From contig NC_086256.1 in NCBI RefSeq assembly GCF_021018805.1, positions 12,342,032 to 12,406,031 of the forward strand: a stretch of 64,000 nucleotides of DNA, written 5' to 3'. Below are positions 48,302 to 61,900 of this stretch, piece by piece. How positions within the stretch are numbered: the first letter of the stretch is position 1; each line of letters begins with the position of its first letter. This DNA comes from Prinia subflava (taxonomy: Eukaryota > Chordata > Aves > Passeriformes > Cisticolidae). Under the pieces are notes generated by a model. It did not search any database. It saw only the letters and a list, made by a program, of their open reading frames with translations, and was not told the DNA's origin. The translations under genes were made by a program, and so were the position numbers.

Positions 48302-49643
48302 TTTTTATTTTACAGAACATATTTACATTCTACATACACCAAAACATGAATTAATGTACCATATTTATTACACCTATCAAAACCTACATATTTTCCAATA
48401 GCTGGCACTTTTAAAGTTTTATCTTGTTTCAAAAGTAAAATTTTACTGTCCGCAATTTTTGCATTTTGGGAGTTCTCTTAGAGACCTTCTTATGGCTCTT
48501 ATTGCAATGAACCACTTTACAAAACCTCTGGGGAGAAATCTTCTTATACTTTTAATTAGAAGCTGACATGTGGGAGAAATGAACTGCTCCCAAATTTACT
48601 TCACTGTTTGTGATATATTTCAAATGTAAGGCATCCCCTGTAACTCAGAACTACCAATATACGTGATCTGAATCGATGCTGTTGAACCTAGACTTAACTT
48701 GACCCCTGAATTTGCTGGCTGGAGGCTACATGAGCCTTCAATCCTTTCTTGCTGCCTGTCTGCAGTGGCCACCTGCTTGGCCAGGTACCTTTGTGGCGTG
48801 TGCCTGCTCCAGCTCTGCTCTGCATGTTCTCTCTCCTTCTGCGGCCACTGCCCCCGGCGCTTCGCAGGATTGTTCTCCCCTGTGTGCTCAGGGAAGTGGA
48901 GGAGGATGCTGTTCTCAATCTCACTGTCCTCTTCATTTTCCAGTCACACAAGGATCTGAACAGGAAAATCGGGGTGATGGGTAGGAGTAGGAAGACACAG
49001 AATCTCTTTTAAAATAGGTATTTCAAGCTACTCTTGCTATCAGAGCAGTAGAGACCTTAGGCTGTGTCTTTTCAAGAGAAGGGATTGTAGACTGTCCTCA
49101 TCATGAAAGGAGTGTGAATGGCCTGTAAAAAGCAAAGATTTCCTATGTGCGCCCTAGGGCACCACTGAGCCTCAGGAAGATTCCACACTGAATGTAGTTT
49201 TTGTCTTCCTTATTCAGGAACAGAAAAGCAGTCCAGCAGCCTGGGATGCATGCAGGTACAAAGCCAGGCACTTAGGTAGTGGAGAGTCAATGCTTCAGTA
49301 TAAAGTAGTTCAGCAGCTGTTACAAATATTGTATAGAGCAATTTTAGGCTAGTGGGAATGAAAACTTGGTAAAGGAATAGCTTATTCAGGGCTCTCTACA
49401 ACAAATGACTGCAAAAAGTTTTTCAGACACATTTCACAGAGCAGACCTTGCCTCCTGATAGCAAACCCACTCTGCAGGCTTGGAACCCTGGTGTGCGATT
49501 TCGGTATGCTGGAAATATACACTCCAAAGTATACAGTAATACTACAAGAGAAGGAAATAAGAGTAGGCTGAAAGGCTGGAGGGGGAGAATGAGTCTGTGA
49601 AAAGATAATATTTAACACTTGTGGGTAGCATTTCATTTTCCTT
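48302..49643. other. Non-coding DNA with a GC-richer patch
   Basis: The patch at about 48690-48960 has overlapping open frames in three plus frames and one minus frame (85-90 codons), a composition effect. No domain was recognised. The rest is AT-rich with no gene seen. Confidence 0.5.
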
Positions 49644-49733
49644 GTACTTCACAAACATTGACTGATTAATAATCTCACAGCAATACACTGAGTCAGGTAG
49701 TACATTTCCTTCCTATTATTATTCCCAGTTGGT
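49644..49733 (-). repeat. MIR-type SINE fragment
   Basis: ACTTCACAAACATTGACTGA, then TTAATAATCTCACAGCAA, then TGAGTCAGGTAGTACA, then TATTATTATTCCCAG follow in order the reverse complement of the MIR 3' half (CTTTACATGTATTAACT, TTTAATCCTCACAACAA, TGAGGTAGGTACTA, TTATTATCCCCA). It is old and diverged. Confidence 0.7.
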
Positions 49734-52700
49734 GGTGCTACGAAATGTATAGAACTAGATGGGAATGGAGGGGACACATCAAGAGCTGTCTGAATTCTCA
49801 GTAGTATCCTAGAGAATTCTTCCTTATTATTTTGATTTAAGCAAATTTTAGCTTTTGAAATCAGAGCCCATGGAGTGCCTCATTAACAATATTTTGCTGG
49901 CAGTGCTTCCTTTTTTTTTCATTTCCAATTATGAGGCAACAAGTGAGTTCTTTCTTTGTGCACGACAGCAATGCCAGTCATTCCTGCTTGCAATATATTT
50001 GTTGTCTCTGTTGGTGGAGGGAGAGGAAAGAGGCGCTGAGTAGCGGCAGTGAGTGGAATGCTCTCAGCAGCTGTCACTGCTGTCAATTACTTGGTTTTCA
50101 TTTATAAAAGGCAATATGGGATCTTTAGCTTTTATAGTACCCAAGAAAGGCTGGTTGGTGATTATTGATTTTATTTAGTCCAGGGGAGCTGCTCACACAC
50201 AGACTACAGTGAGTTGTGTGCTTCCTGCTGCTAGCTCTCTTGCCACTTACTGTTTTCAATTATTTATAAAATCCAAGGCACATCTCAGAACAGTTCAGCA
50301 CAGCCTCTGAGACAGGCTGCTATTACTATGGTAGTGCTCCATCCATGTGCCTACCATTTCTGTAACAGGAATTGACATGAGCAAATTGCCCTAATGATGA
50401 CTGGTTATGAAGGGCTGGACAGCAGAACTAAACAAGTTCTGGTATAACCATCACAAGCTGCAAGTGCCATGTCCTCACTTTCCAAAGTAACCACCACTGG
50501 CTATCAGCAATTTACTGTGCTCTTCTGCAAATGAGTCCATCCATTTTGTGTTTGCCCTACCTTCTCTGAGTGCCTTGTGTGAATAATGGTATGAGCAAGT
50601 CCATTTTCTTCAGTGGCAGAGAAAATCCTAAAAATGTTCAGAACAGAAAAAGAACTGTTTTCTTCACACAAAAAAATACATGAAAAATTGTCAGTGAGGT
50701 TTTCAGAAGAAGCTTGATTACAGTAAGATATTGAGAGAAGAAAAATAAAAAGCATTTTAAGGGCGGAGAGAACCAAGAAGGCATTCCTGGTCATACTTCT
50801 TCCCACTTTTTTCCTTGGAGATGAAAGCTATGAAAGAATGAGGAGCTGAGCTCCTCACTATTTTCACCCTCAGTGCTGGGAGCTAAGAGGGGGCATTGAG
50901 GCTGTTGTTGAAGCAGGAAAAGTGATAAACAGATACTGAAGAAGTGCCTGTTAATCCAGAAAAGAAAATTGGATAAAATTGATTTTTTTAGGAATTTTTT
51001 ATTACTCTAAAAGGACATAAGGTGTTCTAGTTGTCTTCAGAGTTATACTAGAACAGAGAAGGAGTCAATTGCCATTGTTTGATGAAGAGGAAGCAGAATA
51101 TAAAAGGTCTAGTCAAAAAAAAAAAAAAAAAAAAGAGATGGGGATTACTTCAAAAATAATTTGACTGACAAAGATACAGAAGTCTAAAGTTTCTTCTAAA
51201 GAATTTCCAAACATATCACTGTTTTACTTATATTGGTAATCTGCATACCTAGAGATGTTTCTAGAAATACAGTACATAACTCAAAGTGTGGGAACCCTAT
51301 TAATTTGCTTTCATATAAGTACCTAAAATAATTCTGTCCAGAAGAGAATATTCATATTCCAAACAATCACAGAGTATAGGGTAGGGGCATTTAGAACTCA
51401 TAATGCTGAAAATTGAGCACAATATATAAGGGGCAGATTGTTACTTTCTAGAAGCTGGCAAAATTTTTCTCGTTTAATGCTATTACTGAACAATTTTAGA
51501 GCACATTTCATAGAAGTAATTTATTTTGTATTTTTTGCTTTCTCAGAACTGTGTTCCAAATTTCAAAATTTCTTATCTGATCCCCAGAAAAAGGAGTTGA
51601 GTAAAATTTTATCCCTCATTTATATATTTTTAAGTTAATGTTTCAGCTAATATAGACTTGCTCTTTAAATAGTGTTTTGCTTTCTTTTTTGTCTTAGTAT
51701 ACCCCTAGCAGAAGTAATGTAGCTTTTACCTATATTTCCATGCAAATTGCTGAAAAAATACTTCTAAGATTTACTTTGAAAACATATTTTCAATTTTGGT
51801 GTCACTTTTGAAAGGAATTTTTTACCTTCATAACTCATACAACTGGCAAAGGAAGCAACTACATAGAGCACTGTACGAGAATGGATATATATTCATGGTA
51901 AACTTTTAAAAGTACTCTCTCAGCTGCAGTCCCAAGTGTTTTTAGAAGATTCTCTTCCTAAAGTGGACAACTTTTTCAACTACAGTTTTCTTTAAGAGTC
52001 AGCCATTGCAGTTCATACCACCTTCCCAGGATGTTGACACCAGAGGCAAGGAGCTAGATTCACTTTTCCAGCTCCTGGCACAAAAAATTAAGTGGCATAA
52101 GAAGCCCAAACATATTAAGGAATGTGTTCCACATTTTCAAGGCCTATGCACACTGTAAGAAAAAGAACTAAGATACTAGAAAGCCACATTGGAATGAATA
52201 AAACTTTCATCATTCATGTCAGTGGAGGTGATAATCAGCCTGTACTAAAACAAACAAACAAAAACTCTTTAACAGCCTTTTGCTGAAATGTAATCAATGT
52301 TTCAAATTTCTTGTCAGCACTTGTTCATCCAACAAGTTATTATATCAAATACAATGTGCACTGTAAAAATATCATGCAAGGAGAAATACAGGAAAGCTGC
52401 AGTATGTAAATGGCACAGTGAAGAATGAAGATGCAGTTCTAAACTTTATTTCAAAAAAGTGTTGTTTGGGGGTGGCTTCTGTCACTGGTCTGAAGATTTG
52501 CCCTGAATAAGCAGGGTCAAACTCAGATCAGGAGGCCTGACCAGAAGGATCATTTTTCAGGGTCAAGGCTTCTTGTAACACAGTCTTTTCTTTTGTACAA
52601 GTAGATCTTATTTTCATTGTATTAATTTTCATAGTCTGAATAAAATTTATAGAATCCAGTTCATGATGGATTTAATGTTTTCCCTAAATACTCAAAACAA

Positions 52701-53558
52701 GAAGGCAAACTAAATGTGTTTGAACTCTAAGAGAATGTTTATGAGAGTACTCATCATGACATTATAGATGTGATTTTTAAAACCATATTTTTCTTATTGT
52801 ATTTAAGATAATAATCTTAGAGGACATAAGGAAGAAATTCAGTCCCTTTTATAGCATTTGTTGTGAGTGAGTCAGTCAAAATATCAGATAGGAAAACTCT
52901 GGTTTGTGTTATAGTTTATAAATACATGCTGCTTTTAAATACAGATATGTAATTCATACATTAAATCTTTTCTTTCCTAAAATTTCCTCTGAAGGACGGC
53001 ATTTTTGAGCTTAAGCATGTTATACCAGGAATTTTTGAAGCTGAAAATATGGAATAAATGCAATATAAAGACACTTCAAAGTAATTGTTAAAAGTAGCTT
53101 AAAGTCATCAGCCTGTCACCAGAGGCTTGAGATAGATGCAGAGAATCTTCCTGTGTGACTTCACCTGTAGAATCACAGCCCAAATAACAAATTGTGCATT
53201 TCAGACCACGTATATACATCCAGATTATGTACCTCCATTACCACTGAGTGAATAACAGGTCAAAAGAATATTGGAACCTCAAAACTATGCACTCTCCTAC
53301 AGCAAAGACATTTTAAATTCAGTTAATCTAGAACTAAATAAAAACTACATTACAATGAGATCACTGCAGTCAATTGGTGTTTTTTTCCAATCAGTATAGA
53401 TTTTTACAGATCTAGTTTTTTTGAATTAAATAGCAATAGTAATAGTAACAGTAACAGAAACAACAATAAATGTAATGAAAAGGTTTCTAATAATTTGTAA
53501 AAACAAATTTATAGACCGAGGAAATGTTCAACTAAGCTATGTGTTCTATTAGTGTATT
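49734..53558. other. AT-rich non-coding DNA, no gene seen
   Basis: No defensible exon or RNA gene. It contains an A21 run at 51115-51135 and a short AGTAAC-type repeat near 53436-53470. The longest frame (50504-50806, minus, 100 codons) has no recognisable feature. Confidence 0.6.
51115..51135. repeat. A21 homopolymer
   Basis: Twenty-one consecutive A bases are followed by GAGATGG. It could be the poly(A) tail of a plus-strand retrocopy, but I see no recognisable gene body or target duplication upstream. Confidence 0.9.
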
Positions 53559-53620
53559 TTAACCCTAACCCTAATTCTAACCCTAAACCTAGCCCTAACA
53601 TTAACTCTAAGCCTAACCCA
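53559..53620. repeat. Degenerate interstitial telomeric repeat
   Basis: About ten CCCTAA-like units appear in tandem, written as AACCCTAACCCTAATTCTAA and continuing with variants such as CCTAAA, CCTAGC, CATTAA and CCTAAG to 53620. The G-rich TTAGGG strand is the minus strand. Most units past the second carry substitutions, so the tract is old. Such tracts inside chromosomes arise from break repair involving telomeric DNA or from ancient fusion. The short length favours repair. Confidence 0.85.
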
Positions 53621-53995
53621 GGAAAAATGTCAGCTCAAGGGTTTTCCTAAATGCTGTGGATTTCCTTCAGAATCTATTCAGAAGAGTTACTTCTAGATTC
53701 TGTTGCTTCATTTATTTTACTTGTTCCCTGCTTTGCCTGTTGCACAAAGACAGAATTGTAATACATGGAATCTGTTTTTGTGTTTAAGTTGGTAACTGAT
53801 TTTTAGTAAAGCGACTCTCTCTCACAGTCTCAACTCCTAGAGGTCTCCAGACTGGACAGTCTGACAGCACTGCTTTTAACCTGGACAGAACATAGCTGGC
53901 ATATCCTCTCTATTGTTGCTGTGTATCACAATGAATAATTTATGCATTCAATTCAGAGCACGGTTTCAAGGCCACTGCTTAGGGACGAGAAAGTT

Positions 53996-53997
<2 letters not shown>
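53621..53997. other. Non-coding DNA between telomeric tract and T48 run
   Basis: Ordinary AT-rich sequence; no open frame or repeat family recognised. Confidence 0.5.

Positions 53998-54045
<48 letters not shown>
53998..54045. repeat. T48 homopolymer
   Basis: An uninterrupted run of 48 T bases is followed by AAGCAAAG. On the minus strand it is poly(A). Its purity implies it is recent or still length-variable. The DNA upstream of it on the minus strand (54046 onward) shows no AATAAA near the tract and no recognisable gene body. A pure run this long is also a place where assemblies err in length. Confidence 0.9.
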
Positions 54046-54048
<3 letters not shown>

Positions 54049-55227
54049 CAAAGAAATAAGCTAGATAACATCCTAAATTGATAAAGAAAGAAATGAAACT
54101 ATCTGTTAACCTCTGGCGAACACGATGATTTTCACCCCAATGGAAGTCTCCTCATACATCTCATGCAGCACATACCATCAGTGCTCCCAATAAAGGCAGT
54201 GAGTTTTCAGCTAGAAAAGTCCTTGTCACAATTTATGTGGCTCAAACAGGAGGTAGACTTGGATAGAGCAGAGCAATCCAATTTGAGCCACAGGTAGCTG
54301 TAACTCTAGAAATGTGTGCTTTTTCATTAAAAGACTTGAGGGTTAAAGTCATGACTGAACAGCTTAAGACTGAGATACAACCTCAGATAACAACAGAAAC
54401 ATTCTTTGGTCTACCATGATCTCTGATGCTAATGTGAAATAGATCACAGATTAAAGAGTAAACCCCAAAGAATTAATATATGGACGTGAGCTGATAAGCT
54501 TGAAAAAAATTATTTTTTCCTTTCTTCAATATTCTCACTTAAAAGATTTCAGATGGGTTTCAGTCATTCTTTTTATTTCATGTTTAGTAAAAAGATATAT
54601 AAGAAATGGAATTATGAAAAGTCTTTTAAAATTCAATTAATTTCTATTCTGAAATCGTCTTTCAATAAAGACAAGAAAATCCATTCCCAGGAATAAGACT
54701 ATATTTTATCCCTACTTAGATATCAGATATTGCAGTCACAAAAGTAGAGAACATTTTTGCAGGTCTCAGTTTGAAAGTATGTTAATAAATCTGAGGAAAA
54801 ATATACTTTTTCTTCCTGTAGAGTAGCTTATTAACTTGCACTGTGAAATCTGAAATGCGATTTAAATAATAAATTGTGGAGCCTAGTATCTGCCTAAGAT
54901 AAAAACCTAAAAGATACCCATTCTCTTTTTTTACTTTTATACACCAAGCTAATGAGGCCAAAAAGCAAAGCAAGAATTGTTTCTCCTGTAGAGACAGTCA
55001 CTGCCTGTTTCTTTGTACAAATTTCACTGGGATATACACACATATTTAATTCTTTTATTTAATTTCAACCCCCTAAACCATAAGGGAAAAATATCAGAGT
55101 ATTAAGATCTCAGAAAAAAGGGAAATCAGAGCATAAAATAAAGGGGTGATTTTCATTTCAGCGTTTAAGAGTTGAGTTCTAAAAAAAATTTTAACCATTA
55201 TTAAAATGTTGCTAAAATTCAGTTGTG

Positions 55228-55316
55228 GTGTTTTGTTTGTGTTTTTTGTTGGTTTGTTTGTGTGTTTATTTTTGTTTTTGTTTTTGTTTTTGTGTTTTTT
55301 GTTTGTTTGTTTGTTT
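55228..55316. repeat. T/G-rich simple repeat, (GTTT)n and (GTTTTT)n
   Basis: Irregular GTTT units are followed by GTTTTT units and again GTTT units. The frame through it encodes only phenylalanine, valine, leucine and cysteine-type residues and is not a gene. Confidence 0.85.
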
Positions 55317-58300
55317 AACAGAGATCACACTTTAGTTTTAATGTTCAAGTTTGAAAATACCTTTCAAGCAGGCTTTGCTAGATGCTTTTGTTGAAAATAT
55401 GGCCTTTTATTGATCAGTCTGCCACTTATCTGTTACATTGGTTAGAACAAAGCACCAGTCATCCAAAAAAAAAGAATATTTATAGGACAGTTTTCAGGAA
55501 ATATCAAGAGGTTGCAATAAAATGTTTGTCATGATTTTTAATCTTAGTAAGGTATATTATATTTACGAACCTAGCATACATGTTATTATTGTATTTATTA
55601 TAAATGTTTAACAGTAAATTACTGTTAATAATTTGATTTATAAAGAAGAGAAAAACTTGCTACATTAAATTGCCTTGGTATTTAAGATTAATTTTAGGAT
55701 GAAACACATGTTTAATATTTTCTTTTGAAGCAAGTGAATAATCATTTCACTATGAGTGAAACTCTGCCAGGCCTCAAAGTAAGAGTAAAAATACAAAAGT
55801 TTTGTGATGCTGTGTAGTGAGCTTTTGAGACAAATCACACCCTAAGTCTAATGAAATTGCATAGAAATAAATTAACTGAAAATTTTCATCACTATGAAAT
55901 ATGGATATTCTTAAATTGCTTCTGGTTCTACTCTGTTTTAGAAGTGTAGTTTGTAATTTCTAAACAGACTCCCTGCTGCATCTCCCCCAAATTTCAGAGA
56001 GTGTTTATGTGCATGCATGGATTAGTGTGCATATACAAATTGTTCATATCAAACATTTGTTTGTTCAGAACTGTCCAGATTCAAGCTTTGAGTCAAATCT
56101 GACACTCATTGGCACCTGGACAAGCATATTAAAGCACATGGGGTGTGTTAGCACCCAATTTGGCTTTAACTATGCATATGTCTCCTTCTATAAATTTTCT
56201 CCTATGGATCAGCTTCCATGAACACACAATAATACAGAAGGGCAATGATATTTGTTTACAAAATACAACAATATGGTTGTAGATTCTTAAAACAAAATGC
56301 AGGATAGATAATTTGCTTAGCTTTTGATGCTAATGTACAATATATTTTCCCATCTCCTCCCATTTAGTGAAATTACTCCAGAAGAAAAATATCCCTTTTT
56401 ATTGAAGTATACCAGATTAAAGTGAATTATTAAAATGTATAAAACAAGACAGTAATGTATAATGTGGTTTGTGACAAAATGTACTGTAACCTTAACTGTA
56501 ATTATATCAAATATATTGATTTAAATTTCATAATCAAATTGTGCAGGTAACGATCCATATCTTTGGTAATTGAGTTGTGTGTGCAAATGTAATTATAGTA
56601 ATGGTATAAAAATTTGATGATGCCATCTAGATTAGATTGAACTTTGGGTGTACTTTAAAGAATATTCAGGGATTCATAAAAAATCAGGTTATGTGGAACT
56701 ATATCGTAGCACAGGACTGATGTTTCCCTGAGGATGGAGTTTAATCCCCGTTATAAGTGTGGCCAGAAAAGTTCCAACCAGGAAAGCATCTTCTACTTAT
56801 ACTCTCCTGTTAAAATATAGGACACAGCTGATGAAAACCTTTGTAGAAGACAGCAACTTTGTTTTGTGTAGAAGCAATTTCAGTCTTTCCTGAATGGGTT
56901 TTTTTGGTTAACAGCACTTTTTATAGATGTTAAGAGCTCCAGTGCTCAAAAGCATTCTGAACTTCCAAAATAACCACCAGCAAGATTACACTTTGCAGTG
57001 CAGAAGGGAGAGGTAATTGATAGTTCTCCACAATGCTGAAATTATTAAAGAAATAACCCGAAAACCTCATCCCTCAGCAGTTCTTTATATAGTTCCAAAT
57101 GGTCAGTCATGTGAAATGAGCTACATACCCTGGCTTTGTTATCACATGCTTTCTTGTGATGGATACAGCCATGGTAAACAGTGCCTAAAAATTCCTATAA
57201 TCACACATCTTTGTTTAAGAGTGAGCTATAGAAGTTCCAAACAAAATTTTTCAGATCTGAAGTAAAAACTCAAAAGAAAAAAAAAGAAATATACATTGAA
57301 TTATATCTCTGTTTCTGGAGAAAATTCTTCCTTTTGTTTTGTTTTCAGTTCATACAGACCTTATTAATTTTAATGGTATTTATATGTGTTTTTAAATAAC
57401 AGATTTTTAGTCAGAAGTTCAATTAATTTTTTATGAGTTGATGTGAATTTTCATTTACTTAATGGTAATATATTGGAGCCATGAAACAACAAATATTTTC
57501 TGCAATAATTTATCTCATCCAAAAAATTGCTGTGATAAAATGTTCTTCACAGAAATGTATATGTTGAATTTATACATAAATTCAAAACCATATGAAATTG
57601 GTGTGTGTATTTCTTGTTTTTTAAATGTGCATTTTTCTCATACCAATATCCTATGATTCATTTGTTGCTGGCAGAATCAAGGTATCCAGCAGAATTTTAT
57701 TTGCAGTATTGAAAAGGCAAGTAAGACTAGATTATCTCAGCACTTGAGGATATAGATTTCTAAAAAAAAAATCAGCTATACAGAACTTCAGATTAATCAA
57801 ATGTGTTACTAGAAAAAGTGAGATTCAGAAGATGTAGGCAAAATTTGAATATGTGTGTGGATAGTGTTATGTGGTTGGTAAATATTCAGCTAATTAGAGT
57901 TTTCTTGGATCACACACGTGAAGAAACGTTGTGTGTTCCATCCTGTGTGATCATGCACACCATTCAAACACAAAGGAGAACTGTTCTTTAGAATTAAGAA
58001 AAATGTCATGGCACTTATCTCTGCTTTCTAAGGCAAAGGTTGCTGTATGCTCATGGTAAGATGTGATGAAACCAGAAAGAATATAGGATTGTTTTCTTAT
58101 TTGTTTGTTCTGTTTCTCTGTCTTTATTGGGAGAAGATATATTGCGTGTTGGAGATGTAGGGGTACATCTTTTATCTTCTCTAGACCATCTCTGGAAAAA
58201 AAAAAGATAAATAAAAAAATTCAATAGAAAAGTCCTTGGTCTGCAAGGACAAAATGTTGCTTGTATGAACAAGTCTAACAATGAAGAGGGCAACACAAAC

Positions 58301-58949
58301 CTCTTTTCAAACAGAGGTGAAGAATAGAAGGTGACAAGGAATTACATCTCATATTATTACTTTGCTCAAAACTGTAACTGTGTTTTATAGCAGTTTTAGG
58401 TAATTTTTTTCAGATTCTATTCATGTCACAGAAAAACCCACTAATATTGATTTCTGCTAATACAACATAAATGCTTGCCAGGTACATTAAAGTCAGTGAC
58501 ATGTAGTTTAGCAGGCGTGCTTTCTCAGTTACAAGTATGCTCTGCACAAATCCACCTCTGGAAGGAGGGGTGGATTCTGTCAGAGTAATGGCCAGTCTCT
58601 TTCATGGCATTGGCCAAAGTTGTCCCTGAGTCAGAGGAAATATGCTGAGCACAGAATATTCCCCAGTTATATGCAAATCATGTAATTAGTATTAATATTG
58701 CATATTGTCTTAAAAAAAATTAAGAAAGGTGATTAGCCCAATTGATTACACTTTTCACCTCAAAACTGGTGAGAGTTCCCAGATACAGTCCACCTAAATT
58801 CTGATTCAGAACATGTAAGTTCCTGGGACATATTTTGGCTAAGAGAAATATGAATCACTAAAATTTTGGGTTGCCTGAGTCTTATCATAGCAGTGACTGT
58901 CCTGAGCCCAGCACCAGGAGGAAGAAGGTTGTGATTCACTGGTAACTAT

Positions 58950-58966
58950 GTACATGTACATGTACA
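58950..58966. repeat. Short (GTACAT)n palindromic repeat
   Basis: TGTACATGTACATGTACA-type sequence: a self-complementary hexamer repeated about three times. It can form a hairpin; no other significance is seen. Confidence 0.7.
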
Positions 58967-61900
58967 GCTTAATCATGGCACCTGAAAAGTGCTGTGAAAC
59001 AGAACTAAGAAATATGCACTTGTTAGAGGCTGTTCTTAAAATTCTCGTTGAAAAAGAAAAAAATAGGACTGATTAAAATTTTTTACATGTGCTCAGAAAG
59101 TCTAGAGAACAGACACATTTCTAAGTATTTGAGATAAGAAGTTAATAATTAGAAATGGTCTTAGATAGATTTGAAGGGGAACAGAAAGCAAGATTATTTT
59201 TTCAAGGAGCATTTGTAATTAGGCCTGTGAGCTCATATGTAGTCACTGCTACATTTTCCAGTGCATTGAAAATGTGGACATTTTTACAAAGGTCAAAGCA
59301 GTTATACAATGAGATGGTACTAAACAAGAAGAAACAATTAACAATTGTCTTATTTTTTCATATGCTTATGAACAAAATATATTTTTACCTTTGATATTTC
59401 TTAAATGCTATGCCTATTTATATGCTAATAAAACAGGTACACCAGGATTACATCCCACTGTTTTTTAAATCTAGTTTAACCCTCAGAATAAATAAAATTA
59501 TCAATTAAGAAAAGGTAAGCAGTTTTAGAAATGCAACAGGAAAGATAACATTCAGATCATCTTATTCTGATTGTCAAAATAATCTTATGTATTTAGCTGA
59601 TTTTTCAGTAAAATGAGTGAATTTGACTAGATTTTTTTTAAACTTAATACCAGTTCACTTCATTTTTTCCATCTTCATAAGTCAGCAGTTGTCAGAGGCA
59701 TAATGTGTTCTTCTTATTTGAATTTATTCATTTCTCTTTATTGATCTAATTATGACTCCTAATAATGTAGAATTATCAGAATTTCTTTGTGAAGTAATAA
59801 GTGGAGTGCTTTTGTAGGGAGGCATTTATTTTGTGAGCCAGATGCAAAAACGCTGAGAATATCACTAATTGAGACTTAAAGGTATCAGAGAAAAGAATTA
59901 TGAAAGGAAGAAAGCTAGCCTGAAGTGTTCAGAGAGAAAAAAGAAAATTAAATGTGAAAATGTCTATGTACAATGTTGATCTTTATTGAATACATTTTTT
60001 GTGCAACACAATTGTGTGAGTCAAACTAGTTTGCTGTAGCTTATCCTAGAAAGAAAAGCTTTCTTTTAAGAATAAAATTGTAGCCCTCAATTTCCTCATT
60101 CAAAAGCTTTCTGAATGAAATTTAAGATTACCTTTTTTTTTTTTTTTTCTGAAGGAGTTAAATGTTTTAGCTGTTCACAGTGTAGTTGTCTCCTAATCAT
60201 ACTTTAGATAAAAGAATATTTTAATGGTCTTCTATACAGCAAGCAAATAAAAACAGACAAAATTATCTGTAAGTTCTTGCTGATCTTTCAGTTTCATGAG
60301 CTATTCTGCATCAAGCTAAAATTGAAGTTATGAGTACTTTTGTTTCTGAGAGACATTTCACTTCCACAGTATAAAGCTCTTACTACCCCATTCAGGAGAA
60401 ATAATTTGCCGCTTCTCACACCACCTTGGCTTAAAGCTATTGAAGAAGCTATTCTTTAAAATACTGTAATCAACCACAAGACCTGATTTCTGAAATCCAC
60501 AGGCATCTTTCTCACATGTGATCCTGCTTTTTGAAAGATTAATCTAAATTATTTAAACAATTGAGTAGATATGTGCACTTACCCATATTCAGCAGTACTC
60601 ATTTATTTCTGACTTTGATCTCAGCAGTCCCAGTTCAAGAAACTACAATATCACATAAGTGGTCATCAGCACAGGGAACTAATAAACAAAACCATAGATG
60701 TGCTGCATAAGCACCTGAAGTGTGGACATGAGAGCACTTACATACTGGAAGACATTCCTGATTTAAGCTTTTGGGCCCTGAATTGAGCATCTGGAGCTAA
60801 AAGAGTCATTCCTTTTGTGTGTGTTGTGTTTAGTGCTATCACTATAGATTCAAATGTGAAAAATGTTCTGTTGCCTTATACACATTCGTAAACATTTTTA
60901 CAGCTCACAGAGTGTGATTGCAAATTAAATATTAACACCCTAAGAGAGACTGGAAATAGCTGAGGGTCATTACAGGGCTGGCAACAAAAATTATCTAATG
61001 CACTTTCCAGAAATAGTGAGAGAATGTAAACGTGGGATATGAATATCAAATTATTAATTGTTCAGAGCCATGCACATGTTTACAGAGTCCTGGCAAAGCA
61101 AGCAAAGGGTAAGAGAAACTTAGAAACCCATTGTCTTAATATTAAATACATGTTCTCACAATCAAAAATTATATTTTAGGAAGGAAACAGCAACTTGCAC
61201 AATGATTTAAGATTACTGTTTAGAAGTATTTGGGGGTTGCTCTCAGTTATATCCTTGACTTTCATCTACCAGTAAAAAACCAGTCAGGTTTATAGTACTT
61301 TTAATCAAGTTCCTAATTGGGTTGGAGCTTCAGCCACTGGAGTCACTGAGATATCTAAGTGCATGACTAATGGGAGTTCCCTGATAATTAGAGGTGATAG
61401 CTACCATAAAAGTGTTGAAATTACAAGAACAGAAATGGAAGCTTGGGTTTTAAATATTGGTCCCCAAAGTATATGTTCCAAAAAACTTAAATTTTCTCAC
61501 AATTCAAAAAATTCTCCCTACTATTAATCTGAATCCTCACATGTTCAACCCAATTTCTACACAATACTTCATGTCCACGATTCTTAGTAAATGACAGAGT
61601 AAATTCACAGTACATAAGAGCATCCCAGTCATCCTTCTGGACCTTAAAGGGTTAAGGTTTTAGTTTACTTTGGTGTGTTTCTGAAAGAATGATTTGGAAT
61701 AACAACACACAGATAAAGATAAGAAGTTGGGAGATAATGTTGCATTTTGCTATATAGCTAGTTACTATTACCACAACATAAATAAAAGTAAATATGATAA
61801 AGATACATTTGGAGAGATAGAAAACTGATCATATAATCAATTCAAAATGCCAAGTTTACCTATTCAAAAATTTGGCCCAAAATAATGAATAATGACAACC

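Noticed and set aside
47700..48395. Possible long target duplication (ATCAAAATCTACATATTT near 47701 and ATCAAAACCTACATATTT near 48377) suggesting a LINE-type insertion between them
   Set aside because: The two stretches match with one or two mismatches, but there is no poly(A) tail or recognisable LINE-mobilised body between them, and the minus-strand LTR reading explains part of the block better. It may be coincidence in AT-rich DNA.
48699..49012. Three overlapping plus frames and one minus frame of 85-90 codons
   Set aside because: Simultaneous openness in four frames shows a composition effect rather than a gene.
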